Assembly: GCF_013004595.1 (NCBI RefSeq)
Contig: NZ_JABEMC010000005.1
Span: 124,001 to 188,000, forward strand
Length of the DNA stretch: 64,000 bases
Direction of reading: 5' to 3'
Source: Brevibacterium luteolum
GTDB taxonomy: Bacteria > Actinomycetota > Actinomycetes > Actinomycetales > Brevibacteriaceae
Shown piece by piece: positions 17,155-25,995 of this stretch. The notes under the pieces are model-generated. The model was given only the letters and a program-made list of their open reading frames with translations. It searched no databases and was not told where the DNA came from. How positions within the stretch are numbered: position 1 is the stretch's first letter; every line of letters starts with the position of its first letter. The translations under genes and the position numbers were made by a program.

Positions 17155-18219
17155 ATGTCTGCAGCTATCGAAACCGGTCGCCACCACCGGTCCTACAACT
17201 CGGAGATGCGACTGTGGCACACCCGCCCGCAGATGGTCCGGATGGCACTCGTGGCCGTCATCGCGATCCTCGTGCCCTTCGTCTTCGACAACTACTGGCT
17301 CTCGATCGCCAACACCGCACTCATCGCAGCCGTCGGTGCGATCGGCCTCAACATCCTCGTCGGCTACACCGGCCAGATCTCACTGGGCCAGGGCGGCTTC
17401 CTCGCCGTCGGCGCCTTCACCTCGGTCATCCTCACCGACCGGATGGGGATGCCGGCACCGATCTCGATCCTGTGCGCCGTCGTGCTCACCTCGGTCATCG
17501 GCGTCATCATCGGCCTGCCGGCGCTGCGGCTCAAGGGACTGTACCTGGCGATCGCGACCCTGGCCTCGCAGATGGTCATCATCTTCATCGTCCGCCGCTG
17601 GGGCTGGCTGACCGAAGGACAGGGCTTCGTCGACGTCAACCGGCTGGAGGTCTTCGGCTTCCGGATCGAACGCTCCAGCTTCGAACAGCAGTGGTACGTC
17701 ATCCTGCTCATCATCACGGTCATCGTCGCCATCACCGCCACCAACCTCTTCCGCACCGGCGTCGGCCGCTCCTTCATGGCCGTGCGCGACCAGGACATCG
17801 CCGCCTCGGCGATGGGCGTCAACCTCACCCGCACGAAGCTCACCGCCTTCGCCGTCTCCAACGCCTACGTCGGACTCGCCGGTGCGCTGCTGGCGCACTA
17901 CACGGAGATCATCTCGTGGGAGAAGTTCACCATCGACGTCTCCATCCTGTACCTGGCGATGATCATCGTCGGCGGCATGGGCTCGGTCGCCGGCTCCATC
18001 TACGGGGCGATCTTCATGTCCTTCCTGCCGGTCATGGTCCGCATGGTCGCCGACGCCCTCGGCGGGGTCGCACCGATGCTGCAGCGCCAGCTGCCGGCCT
18101 TCGAGCATGCGATCTTCGGCCTTGTCATCATCGTCTTCCTCATCGCCGAACCGCGCGGACTCCAACGGATCTGGCAGCGGATCAAGGACTACTTCGGCTA
18201 CTGGCCGTTCCGCTACTGA
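17155..18219 (+). CDS. Branched-chain-type ABC permease, LivM-like
   Basis: 354-residue second membrane subunit. LivM signatures: LIAAVGAIGLNILVGYTGQI, LGQGGFLAVGAFTSVI, SFMAVRDQDIAASAMGVNL and AMIIVGGMGSVAGSIYGA. It starts three bases after the livH-like stop. The N-terminal ~25 residues are hydrophilic. Followed by an 85-base gap and then the receptor gene. Confidence 0.92.
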   Translation: MSAAIETGRHHRSYNSEMRLWHTRPQMVRMALVAVIAILVPFVFDNYWLSIANTALIAAVGAIGLNILVGYTGQISLGQGGFLAVGAFTSVILTDRMGMPAPISILCAVVLTSVIGVIIGLPALRLKGLYLAIATLASQMVIIFIVRRWGWLTEGQGFVDVNRLEVFGFRIERSSFEQQWYVILLIITVIVAITATNLFRTGVGRSFMAVRDQDIAASAMGVNLTRTKLTAFAVSNAYVGLAGALLAHYTEIISWEKFTIDVSILYLAMIIVGGMGSVAGSIYGAIFMSFLPVMVRMVADALGGVAPMLQRQLPAFEHAIFGLVIIVFLIAEPRGLQRIWQRIKDYFGYWPFRY

Positions 18220-18304
18220 CCATCCGACCTCGACATCATCCACCATCACCACCCGCTGCGCAGCAGCCGCACCACTGGACCGGTGCACAACATCAGGAGG
18301 AACC

Positions 18305-19495
18305 ATGAAACGCACCACCATCACTTCGGGAATCGCCCTGTCGGCGGCCTCCCTCATGCTGCTGAGCGCATGCGGCGGGGGCGGATCGGCCAGCGCCGAC
18401 TCCGATGAGCCGATCGTCATCGGCATGATCGCCGACCAGTCCGGCGCCACCGGCGACGTCGGCGCCCCCTACAACGAGGGCATGCTCGCCTACGTCGACT
18501 ACCTCAATGCCAACGGCGGCATCGAAGGCCGGGAGATCAAGGCCGAGTCGAACGACTACGCCTACGAGATCCCCAAGGCCGAGGAACTCTACCGCCGCTA
18601 CGTCAACGACGAGGCCGTCGCCATCCAGGGCTGGGGCACCGGCGACACGGAAGCGCTGCGCACCCGCGTGGCCAACGACGAGCTGCCGTTCATGTCCGGA
18701 TCCTTCGCCGAGGACCTGACCGATCCCGAGGAGTCGCCGTACAACTTCCTCGTCGCCCCCACCTACTCCGACCAGATGCGTGTGGCGCTCAACTGGATCG
18801 CCGAGGACGCCGGCGGCAATGCCGGTGTGGCCGTGCTGCACCACGACTCGCCGTTCGGCACCTCCCCGGTCGAGGACGGCAAGGCCTGGGTCGATGAGAA
18901 GGGCCTCGACATCGACTACAAGTCCTACGCGATGCCGGCTGGCACCACGAACTACGCCGGCCTGCTCAGTCAGGTCAGCGACGCGAAGTACATCGTCATC
19001 CAGAACGTCTCATCGCCTGCCGCGCAGTTGGCCAAGGACCTGCAGGCCCAGGGCGGGGACCAGAAGATCGTGTGCCTGAACTGGTGCGCCAACGAGCTGT
19101 TCATCACCTCTGCCGGTGATGCCGCCAACGGCCACGTCATGGTCCAGCCGATCGCCCCGCTCAACGCCGACAAGCCCGGCCACGAGCAGATCGTGTCCTA
19201 CCTCGAGGAGAAGAACGAGGACCCGGACTCGAAGATCACCAGCTACGTGCAGGGCTGGTACACGATGCACGTCATGGCCGAGGGCATCCGCCACACCATC
19301 AAGGAGGGCAACGACCTGACCGGCGCGAACATCCGCGAATCACTGGAGACCATGGGCGGCATCGACACCGGTGAGGTCATCGGCGACGGCACCGTCGAGT
19401 TCTCCGCCGACTCCCACCGCGGCTCGACGTCGTCGAACCTCTACGAGGTCAAGGACGGCGCGATGGAGGAGATCGAATCGGGAGTCACCCCATGA
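18305..19495 (+). CDS. ABC importer substrate-binding lipoprotein, LivK-like
   Basis: Extracytoplasmic receptor anchored by lipidation, 396 residues. Signal peptide with lipobox LLSAC (Cys at about residue 22), then a Ser/Gly linker and a periplasmic-binding-protein-like domain (IVIGMIADQSGATGDVGAPY, YLNANGGIEGREI). AGGAGG precedes ATG 18305. It binds the ligand and delivers it to the LivHM-like channel. The ligand cannot be read from sequence; linkage to two CoA-ligase genes points to a carboxylic acid rather than an amino acid. Confidence 0.9.
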   Translation: MKRTTITSGIALSAASLMLLSACGGGGSASADSDEPIVIGMIADQSGATGDVGAPYNEGMLAYVDYLNANGGIEGREIKAESNDYAYEIPKAEELYRRYVNDEAVAIQGWGTGDTEALRTRVANDELPFMSGSFAEDLTDPEESPYNFLVAPTYSDQMRVALNWIAEDAGGNAGVAVLHHDSPFGTSPVEDGKAWVDEKGLDIDYKSYAMPAGTTNYAGLLSQVSDAKYIVIQNVSSPAAQLAKDLQAQGGDQKIVCLNWCANELFITSAGDAANGHVMVQPIAPLNADKPGHEQIVSYLEEKNEDPDSKITSYVQGWYTMHVMAEGIRHTIKEGNDLTGANIRESLETMGGIDTGEVIGDGTVEFSADSHRGSTSSNLYEVKDGAMEEIESGVTP

Positions 19496-20343
19496 CCGCC
19501 GAACCGCTGACGGCCCCGGGCGCGAGCCCGGGGCCGGGGGCCGGCGACCAGCCCGCCGCCCTGCTGGCGATCAACAACATCGAAGTCATCTACGACGACG
19601 TCATCCTCGTCCTGCGCGGCCTGTCGCTGACCGTGCCCGAAGGCCAGATCGTCGCCCTGCTCGGCTCCAACGGCGCCGGCAAGTCGACCACCCTCAAGGC
19701 CGTCTCCGGGCTGCTGCCGAGCGAACAGGGTGAGGTCGCCTCCGGGTCGATCACCTTCGCCGGCACCGACATCACCCGGATGGACGCACCCGAGCGGGTC
19801 AAGCACGGGCTGAGCCTGTGCATGGAGGGCCGGCATGTGTTCCCGCACCTGACGGTGGCCGAGAACCTCGCCGCCGGCGGGTACACGAAGAAGGGCAACA
19901 TCAGCTCGCAGCTCGACTTCGTCTACGAGTTCTTCCCCAAGCTCGGCGACATGCGCTCACGCACCGCAGGCTTCCTCTCCGGAGGCGAGCAGCAGATGCT
20001 GGCGATCGGCCGGGCGCTCATGGCCGAACCGAAGCTGCTCATGCTCGATGAGCCCTCCTTGGGCCTGGCCCCGCTGCTGGTCGAGGAGATCTTCGAGACG
20101 ATCGGCCGGCTCAATGCCGAGACCGGGCTGACGGTGCTCGTCATCGAGCAGAACGCGCAGACCGCGCTGTCGGTGGCCCACCACGGCTACATCATGGAGC
20201 AGGGCCGGATCATGCTCGAAGACGAGGCCAAGGCACTGGCCGAGAACCCGGATGTCAAGGAGTTCTACCTCGGCATCGGCGGCGACGGGAAGAAGAGCTA
20301 CCGCGACGTCAAGCACTACAAGCGCCGCAAGCGCTGGCTCTGA
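19492..20343 (+). CDS. ABC importer ATP-binding protein, LivF-like
   Basis: Second ATPase of the importer, 283 residues. Walker A GSNGAGKSTT, signature LSGGEQQMLAIGRAL, Walker B LLMLDEPSLGLAP and C-terminal VKEFYLGIGGDGKKSYRDVK. This last stretch, ending KHYKRRKRWL, is the extended tail seen in LivF proteins from ligase-linked operons. ATG overlaps the receptor stop (ATGA). Confidence 0.92.
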   Translation: MTAEPLTAPGASPGPGAGDQPAALLAINNIEVIYDDVILVLRGLSLTVPEGQIVALLGSNGAGKSTTLKAVSGLLPSEQGEVASGSITFAGTDITRMDAPERVKHGLSLCMEGRHVFPHLTVAENLAAGGYTKKGNISSQLDFVYEFFPKLGDMRSRTAGFLSGGEQQMLAIGRALMAEPKLLMLDEPSLGLAPLLVEEIFETIGRLNAETGLTVLVIEQNAQTALSVAHHGYIMEQGRIMLEDEAKALAENPDVKEFYLGIGGDGKKSYRDVKHYKRRKRWL

Positions 20344-20364
20344 TCGCTGAGGTGAGGAGAGAAC

Positions 20365-21561
20365 ATGAACGCCCAGGACACCCGTGTGCCCGCCGGTTTC
20401 ACCCAGCAGCTGGAAGAGGCGCTGGCCGGCAACCCGGAACTTGAAGCCCGGTTCGCCGAGCACAGCTTCGACCCGGCAGGCGCTGCTGAGCTGGCAGACC
20501 TCGATGCGCTACCGGTGCAGAGCAAGGACGAGCTTCTCGCCAGCCGCGCGCATCTGAGCCCGAGCTTCACCCCGCGCCGGATCTTCCAGTCCCCCGGCCC
20601 GATCTACGAGGCGCAGCCTCCCGGCGCTGACCCGTGGCGCTGGGGCGAGGCGCTGCGTGCGGCAGGGCTGGAACCCGGTGATGTGGTCGCCAACTGCTTC
20701 GGCTACCACCTCTCCCCTGCTGGGGCGATGTTCGATGAGGCGATCAGCGCCGCCGGGGCGACCGTCCTGCCGGCCGGGATCGGCAGCCAGCAGCTGCAGG
20801 TCCGGGCACTGACCGACCTCGGGGTGCGGGGCTACGTCGGACTGCCGAGCTACCTCAAGGCCCTCATCGACGTCCACGCCTCTGCCGGCGGCACCCCGGG
20901 CGACTTCCCGGTCCGCTGGGCGCTCGTGACCGCCGAGCCGCTGCCCGATGAGCTGCGTGCGGCACTGACCGAGTGGGTGCCCAGCGTCCGGATGGCCTAT
21001 GGCTCAGCCGAGGCTGGGCTCATCGCCTATGAGGACGGGCAGCATCCGGGCATGGTGACCGCCGACGGCATCGATGTCGCCGTGTGCAGCATCGACACCG
21101 GTGAGCGCCTCGATGCCGACGAGGGCGAGGTCGTGCTCTCGCTCGTGCGTCCCGAGGCGCCGCTCATCCGGTTCGGCACCGGGGATCTCTCGGCCTGGGT
21201 CACCGATGGTGACGGCCAGCCGGCCACCGATGCCCGCGGCCGCCGCTATTTGGCCGGTGTGCTCGGCCGGGTCGGGCAGGCGATCAAGGTCCGCGGCATG
21301 TTCCTCCACCCCCGCCAGGCGGCCGAGGTGATGAGCCGGGTCGACGGTGTCGAATCCTGCCGGTTCGTCATCACCCGCACCGGCCACCGCGATGAGGTCA
21401 CGTGTGAGATCGTGCCCGCCGCAGGTGCCGACGCCGAGGCGGTTCTCGCCTCAGCGGCGGAGGAGATCCGGGCGGGCCTGCGGTTCAATGCTGAGGTCCG
21501 TGCCGTCGATGAGCTTCCCGGCGACGAGGGCATCCTCGTCGATGCCCGCAACTGGGACTGA
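20365..21561 (+). CDS. Phenylacetate-CoA ligase (PaaK)-family protein
   Basis: 398-residue PaaK-like AMP-forming ligase and last gene of the importer operon. It keeps FGYHLSPAGAMFDEA, PAGIGSQQLQVRALTDLG, AYGSAEAGLIAYE, RFGTGDLSAW and IKVRGMFLHPRQ. The position of the PaaK ATP loop (SSGTTGKPT) reads FQSPGPIYEAQPPG, and GRxDD reads GRVGQ. I recall the RIFQSPGPIY variant from ligases in similar transporter operons of other bacteria, so it may be a subfamily feature rather than decay. Probable role: CoA activation, or a partner of the other ligase. Confidence 0.75.
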   Translation: MNAQDTRVPAGFTQQLEEALAGNPELEARFAEHSFDPAGAAELADLDALPVQSKDELLASRAHLSPSFTPRRIFQSPGPIYEAQPPGADPWRWGEALRAAGLEPGDVVANCFGYHLSPAGAMFDEAISAAGATVLPAGIGSQQLQVRALTDLGVRGYVGLPSYLKALIDVHASAGGTPGDFPVRWALVTAEPLPDELRAALTEWVPSVRMAYGSAEAGLIAYEDGQHPGMVTADGIDVAVCSIDTGERLDADEGEVVLSLVRPEAPLIRFGTGDLSAWVTDGDGQPATDARGRRYLAGVLGRVGQAIKVRGMFLHPRQAAEVMSRVDGVESCRFVITRTGHRDEVTCEIVPAAGADAEAVLASAAEEIRAGLRFNAEVRAVDELPGDEGILVDARNWD

Positions 21562-21601
21562 ACCCCTGAAACCGGTCTCCCATCTGGGCAGGGAGCCGGC
21601 A

Positions 21602-21631
21602 GACGCCGTCGCACATTCATGCGGCGGCGTC
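21602..21631 (+). terminator. Terminator between convergent ligase and fluC genes
   Basis: Arms GACGCCGTCGCA (21602-21613) and TGCGGCGGCGTC (21620-21631), one G-T pair, followed by cttgtcgtct. It can serve both convergent units. Confidence 0.65.
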
Positions 21632-21639
21632 TTGTCGTC

Positions 21640-22035
21640 TCACCCGGCCAGCAGCCAGCCGATGAGTACCCCGAGGGCCGCGGCGGCCAGGGCGGTGAGC
21701 ATCATCCCGAGCCCGTAGGTGAGCCCGGCGCGGATCCGGCCGCCGGCCAGCAGCCGGGCGGTCTCGACGCTTGCGGTGCCCAGCGTCGTAAAGCCGCCGA
21801 GGAAGCCGGTTCCGGTGATGACGAGCCAGCCAGGCAGCGCGCTGCCCGGCAGTCCTGTGCGGGTCAGGGCCATGGCCAGTCCGGTGAGCAGGCCGAGGGC
21901 GAAGGAGCCCGTGACGTTGATGAGCGCCGTCGCCATCGGCACCTGCGCGACGCGCAGACGCGCCAGCCGGATGTCGAGGGCATAGCGCAGCGCCCCGCCG
22001 CAGCCGGCGGCCAGTGCGAGGAGGACAGCAGTCAT
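21640..22035 (-). CDS. crcB: Fluoride channel subunit CrcB/FluC
   Basis: Small four-helix membrane protein, 131 residues, that forms a dual-topology fluoride channel. Conserved ALINVTGSFALGLLTG and the GFLGGFTTLGTASVE box. ATG at 22035 overlaps the upstream paralogue's stop (ATGA). Two adjacent subunits are typical of Gram-positive bacteria, in which they form a heterodimer with opposed topology. Confidence 0.9.
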   Translation of the reverse strand: MTAVLLALAAGCGGALRYALDIRLARLRVAQVPMATALINVTGSFALGLLTGLAMALTRTGLPGSALPGWLVITGTGFLGGFTTLGTASVETARLLAGGRIRAGLTYGLGMMLTALAAAALGVLIGWLLAG

Positions 22036-22523
22036 CGCACCTCCCCGCGCGGTCGGGTCCACCGGCGAGCCGCAGCAATCCCGAGCGCGGCCGCGATGAC
22101 CCCGCCGATGAGCGTGATGATGACGCTGCCGGCTGCCCAGAGCAGCATCCCGGTCTCGACTCCGTGACCTGTCGCCTGTCCGGTCAGCGCTGCCGGCCTG
22201 GCGAGCGCTGCAGCGAATGGCGCGGCGGCATCGACGGTGAGGGCGCTGTAGGTGGTGAACCCGCCGAGCAGCCCGGTGCCCAGGCCGCGCTGCGCCAGCC
22301 GCAACCAGCCAGCCGGCATTCTGTCCTGCCGCCAGGCGAGTGCTTCGAGCAGCAGCCCGAGGCAGAAGCTGCCGACCAGATTCACGATGAGCACCGCGAG
22401 CATCCCGTAGCCGGCCGGGATCGCAAGCCCGAGCCCCCAGCGGGCGAGGCTGCCAGCGGCGGTGCCTGCGAAGACAGCGGCCAGCAGCAGCGGTGAGAGC
22501 TCAGAGGCCCGGCCTGTGCGCAT
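22032..22523 (-). CDS. crcB: Fluoride channel subunit CrcB/FluC
   Basis: First of two adjacent FluC subunits, 163 residues, with a longer charged C-terminus than its partner (AARRWTRPRGEVR). Motifs LIVNLVGSFCLGLLLE and GFTTYSALTVDAA. GGAGGGG lies a few bases before ATG 22523. I looked for a fluoride riboswitch in the leader 22524-22640 and did not find the expected GGNGATG...CTGATGGC elements. Exports toxic fluoride. Confidence 0.9.
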   Translation of the reverse strand: MRTGRASELSPLLLAAVFAGTAAGSLARWGLGLAIPAGYGMLAVLIVNLVGSFCLGLLLEALAWRQDRMPAGWLRLAQRGLGTGLLGGFTTYSALTVDAAAPFAAALARPAALTGQATGHGVETGMLLWAAGSVIITLIGGVIAAALGIAAARRWTRPRGEVR

Positions 22524-22737
22524 CGGCTCCCCTCCTGCCTGCTGACTGTCGACCGGATCAGGCTATCCGATGCACCCAAGCCAGCCACCGCCTCGGGCGC
22601 GGCCCCTGGAGCAGACCCAGCGTGGCGCATCACACACCCCCTTTAGTTGAAGTTTAAATTACATGGCGTTAGAGTAGTGACTGTTCGGCCGGCAGACCGC
22701 CGCCGTCAGCACATTCCCGATCTCGTGAAGGAGCATC

Positions 22738-23277
22738 ATGACCACTCTCACCCCTGGCATCTGGAAGCTCGATATGTCGCACACGCTCATCGGCTTCAGC
22801 GTCCGCCATGCCGGCATCAGCAAGGTGCGCGGCAGCTTCAATGACGCCGACGCCACCCTGACCGTCGGCGACTCGATCGCCGACTCCCGCGTCGAGGCCG
22901 CCGTGCAGGTCGCCTCGTTCGACTCCGGCGATGAGAACCGCGACGCCCACGTCACCGGCGAGGACTTCTTCGACGCCGCCCAGCACCCGCAGATGACCTT
23001 CGTCTCTACCGGCGTCGAGGGCACCGAAGAGGAGTTCACCCTCACTGGTGATCTGACGATCAAGGGCACCACCCGCCCGGTGACCTTCGATGTCGAGTTC
23101 GGCGGCGCGACCGTCGACCCGTTCGGTGCGACCCGCGCCGGATTCGAGGCGACGACGAAGATCTCCCGCAAGGACTTCGGCATCACCTGGAACGCCGCCC
23201 TCGAGGCCGGTGGTGTGCTCGTCGGCGACACCGTCACCATCACCATCGACGCAGCCTTCGTCCGCAGCGAGGACTGA
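22738..23277 (+). CDS. YceI family lipid-binding protein
   Basis: 179-residue YceI-like lipocalin-fold protein that binds a polyisoprenoid or amphiphile in the homologues studied. Conserved GIWKLDMSHTLIGFSVRHAG, LTGDLTIKGTTRPVTFDVEF and SRKDFGITWN. There is no signal peptide, as usual for actinobacterial cytosolic forms. An AT-rich promoter (TTTAGTTGAAGTTTAAATTA at 22643-22662) resembles MarR-type operator halves found before stress-induced YceI genes; regulation is therefore a guess. A hairpin follows. Confidence 0.9.
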   Translation: MTTLTPGIWKLDMSHTLIGFSVRHAGISKVRGSFNDADATLTVGDSIADSRVEAAVQVASFDSGDENRDAHVTGEDFFDAAQHPQMTFVSTGVEGTEEEFTLTGDLTIKGTTRPVTFDVEFGGATVDPFGATRAGFEATTKISRKDFGITWNAALEAGGVLVGDTVTITIDAAFVRSED

Positions 23278-23314
23278 CCCTAAGGCCCGGGCAGAGTCAG
23301 TGCCTGCCCGTCCC

Positions 23315-23356
23315 GCACTCGGGCCCTGGAACGACCCTGTTCCGGGGCCCGAGTGC
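23315..23356 (+). terminator. Terminator hairpin after yceI
   Basis: Perfect 12-base arms GCACTCGGGCCC (23315-23326) and GGGCCCGAGTGC (23345-23356), 37 bases past the stop and just upstream of the pirin gene. Confidence 0.65.
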
Positions 23357-23387
23357 TCTCTAGACTGAGGGAGACGAGAGGACTGCG

Positions 23388-24440
23388 ATGAGCAACACCG
23401 AACCTGATCCGCCTGAGCGGGTGTGCGCCGGGACCGAGGCGGCCGGCACCGAGATCCTCACACCCCGGGAGGTGCCGCTGGGCGGGCCGCGGGCAATGAC
23501 GGTTCACCGCACACTGCCGCAGCGGGCCCGGTCGCTCATCGGCCCGTGGTGCTTCGTCGACCATTTCGGCCCCGATGACGTCGCCGCCACCGGCGGGATG
23601 AACGTCCCCCGGCACCCGCACACCGGCCTGGCGACGGTCACGCTGCTGTTCGCCGGCGAGGTCGAGCACACCGATTCGACCGGCTTTGCCAACACCGTCA
23701 GACCCGCCGAGGTCAACCTCATGATCGCCGGCTCCGGGATCTCGCACTCGGAGTTCTCCAACCCCGCCACCCGGATCCTGCACGGCGTGCAGCTGTGGTA
23801 CGCGCTGCCGGAATCCGAGCGCTTCGGCCAGCCGGGCTCCCAGCATCATGTCGCCGAGTCGGTCGAACTGCCCGGCGGGCAGGTGTGGACGTATCTGGGT
23901 GAGTGCGCCGGCCTGCGCTCCCCCGTTGAGACACGGGTCGAAGCGCTGGCCGCACAGATCCACGTCGAACCCGGCGAGCAGGTACGCTTCGACGTCGACC
24001 CGGAATATGAGCTCGGGCTGCTCGTCGACCAGGGTGCCGCACAGCTGAGGGCCAGCGGCGGCGTGGCGTCTGCCGGTGGGGACGCCACCGCGGTGACGTC
24101 GCGCGAGCTTGCCTATGTGCCGCCGGGCTCAGACCAGCTGACGATCGCCGCCGGTGACGAGGCGGTGCGCGCGGTGCTCATCGGCGGCCGGCCTTTGGGT
24201 GAGCAGATCGTCATGTGGTGGAACTTCGTCGCCCGCAGCCATGACGAGGTCATCACCTTCCGGCGGGCCTGGCAGGCTGAGATCGGTCACCCCGACGCCG
24301 AGGCGGCCGGCACCGAGGCACGAGACACTGAGCTTCCGGCTGCGGCAGCAGGTATGGACTTCGGGCCGTTCCCGGCCGGCACCCCGGATCCGCTGCCGGC
24401 CCCGCGGCTGCCGAATGCCCGGCTGCGGCCACGCAGCTGA
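23388..24440 (+). CDS. Pirin family protein
   Basis: 350-residue bicupin of the pirin family. Metal-site motifs RHPHTGLATVTLLF and GISHSEFSN are present in the N-terminal cupin, so a bound metal is likely; GPWCFVDHFGP is also typical. Bacterial pirins include quercetin dioxygenase-like enzymes and redox sensors, so the role is not assigned. The C-terminus is extended with Ala/Pro-rich sequence. Probable start ATG 23388 after gggagacgagag. Convergent with the HAD phosphatase. Confidence 0.88.
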   Translation: MSNTEPDPPERVCAGTEAAGTEILTPREVPLGGPRAMTVHRTLPQRARSLIGPWCFVDHFGPDDVAATGGMNVPRHPHTGLATVTLLFAGEVEHTDSTGFANTVRPAEVNLMIAGSGISHSEFSNPATRILHGVQLWYALPESERFGQPGSQHHVAESVELPGGQVWTYLGECAGLRSPVETRVEALAAQIHVEPGEQVRFDVDPEYELGLLVDQGAAQLRASGGVASAGGDATAVTSRELAYVPPGSDQLTIAAGDEAVRAVLIGGRPLGEQIVMWWNFVARSHDEVITFRRAWQAEIGHPDAEAAGTEARDTELPAAAAGMDFGPFPAGTPDPLPAPRLPNARLRPRS

Positions 24441-24479
24441 GCGACCTGCCGGCTGGTCTGCTCAGCCAGGGCTCGCGGA

Positions 24480-25127
24480 TCAGTCGGTGATCTCGACGAT
24501 GATCCCGTCGTCTGCCGGAGTGAACCGGCAGGCAGTCAGGTCGAGTACGCGGGCATGCGCGTTGGTGAGCTCATCGATCGCATGCGAGGTCGCCACTCCG
24601 AGCACATGGGCACCGGCTGCGAGCCCGGCACGGATGCCGGCCGGGGCGTCTTCGATGACGAGGCACTGGGCCGGGTCGACACCGAGCTGACGGGCAGCGG
24701 CGAGATACCCCTCGGGATCGGGTTTGCCGTTCTCGACGTCCTCAGACGTCACGAGCACCTCGGGCACCGGCAGCCCGGTGATCTTGAGCCGGGGCACCAT
24801 AACGTGCCGTTCGCCTGAGGTCACGGCAGCCCAGCTGCCGGACGGAAGCAAGGTGAGGATGTCGCGGGTGCCGGGCAGGGCGATGACGCCGTCGGTGTCG
24901 CTGACTTCGAGTTCGTTGAGCCGGCGCATGGCCGCCTCAACCTGGTCTGCGTCGATGTGCTCGATGAGCACGTCCTGGCTGCGCCGGCCGTGGCTGGTAC
25001 GCAGGATCGCGTCGGCGTCGATGCCCTGTTCGCCTGCCCAGGTCCGCCAGGTGCGTTCGACGGAGGCGGTGGAGTCGACGAGTGTGCCGTCGATGTCGAA
25101 CAGGATGGCCCGGCAGGTCAGTCGCAT
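24480..25127 (-). CDS. HAD-IA sugar-phosphatase-like hydrolase
   Basis: 215-residue phosphatase. Nucleophile motif FDIDGTLVDS with D11 and D13, motif II TSGE, Lys in ENGKPDPEGY and motif IV VIEDAPAGIRAG. These match HAD subfamily IA beta-phosphoglucomutase/2-deoxyglucose-6-phosphatase-like enzymes acting on small sugar phosphates. It lies 30 bases downstream of nagB on the same strand, so an amino-sugar or hexose phosphate is a plausible substrate (inference). Confidence 0.85.
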   Translation of the reverse strand: MRLTCRAILFDIDGTLVDSTASVERTWRTWAGEQGIDADAILRTSHGRRSQDVLIEHIDADQVEAAMRRLNELEVSDTDGVIALPGTRDILTLLPSGSWAAVTSGERHVMVPRLKITGLPVPEVLVTSEDVENGKPDPEGYLAAARQLGVDPAQCLVIEDAPAGIRAGLAAGAHVLGVATSHAIDELTNAHARVLDLTACRFTPADDGIIVEITD

Positions 25128-25157
25128 GCGGTCGGTCTCCTCTTCAGCCGGCTGGTC

Positions 25158-25916
25158 TCAGCCGGCGTCGGTGCTTCGGGGGTCTCCGCTGACGAGGCGG
25201 GAGGCGGCTGCCGCATCGAGGAACACCTCGAGCGCGGGGTGGTCCTGCAGGGCGCTGGCGGGCACGGCCTCATCGACCGGCCCGTCGATCATCGCGGCGA
25301 CCGCCTCGGCTTTGCCTGCGCCGAAGGCGAGCATGATCGCCTTGCGCGATTCGAGGATCGTGCCGATCCCCTGGGTCAGCGCCTGGGTGGGCACCTCGTC
25401 GATCGAGTCGAAGAACCGGGAGTTGGCCTCGCGGGTCTCAGCGGTGAGGTCGACGACCCGGGTGCGGGAGTCGGCCGGTGAGCCGGGTTCGTTGAAGGCG
25501 ATGTGACCGTTGGGCCCGATCCCCAGGATCTGCAGGTCGACTCCGCCGAGGCCTGTGATGCCATCTTCGAAGGCAGCGGCAGCGGCGTCCGGGTCGGCGG
25601 CGTCACCTTCGGGCAGCACCGTGTGGGCAGGGTCGATGCCCCAGGGTTCGAGGATCTGCTCGGCGATGTAGTGCCGGTAGCTCTGCGGGTGCTCGGCCGG
25701 CAGGCCGATGTACTCGTCCAGGCAGGTGATGCGCAGACCGGAGAGGTCGAGACCCTCACCGGCACGGCGGGTGAGTTCGGCGTAGAGCGGTTCGGGGGTT
25801 GAGCCGGTGGCGATGCCGATGACGGCCTCGGGGTTGGCGCGGACGAGCTCTTCGACCTGGTCGGCTGCTTCGGAGATGAGTTCGGCGATGTCCTCGCCGG
25901 TCACCACGTGCATCAT
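25158..25916 (-). CDS. nagB: Glucosamine-6-phosphate deaminase
   Basis: Converts glucosamine-6-phosphate to fructose-6-phosphate and ammonia, 252 residues. Conserved GIATGSTPEPLYAEL, CLDEYIGLPAEHPQSYRHYI, LGIGPNGHIAFNEPGSP and LTQGIGTILESRKAIMLAFG. ATG-ATG start with GAGGAG upstream; either may be used. No nagA is in the window. It forms an apparent two-gene unit with the downstream phosphatase. Confidence 0.92.
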   Translation of the reverse strand: MMHVVTGEDIAELISEAADQVEELVRANPEAVIGIATGSTPEPLYAELTRRAGEGLDLSGLRITCLDEYIGLPAEHPQSYRHYIAEQILEPWGIDPAHTVLPEGDAADPDAAAAAFEDGITGLGGVDLQILGIGPNGHIAFNEPGSPADSRTRVVDLTAETREANSRFFDSIDEVPTQALTQGIGTILESRKAIMLAFGAGKAEAVAAMIDGPVDEAVPASALQDHPALEVFLDAAAASRLVSGDPRSTDAG

Positions 25917-25995
25917 CGTTCACTCCTCATCTCGCGGCCGTCTCGGAAGACGCCGGTCACGGTCATGCCGTCACCCCATAGTACGAAGTCCGCCG

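Noticed and set aside
17380..18450. Minus-strand frame across the LivM/LivK region
   Set aside because: Asp/Gly/Glu-rich antisense of hydrophobic permease codons.
22524..22640. Possible fluoride riboswitch before the crcB pair
   Set aside because: Expected GGNGATG and CTGATGGC elements with a pseudoknot are not present on the minus strand.
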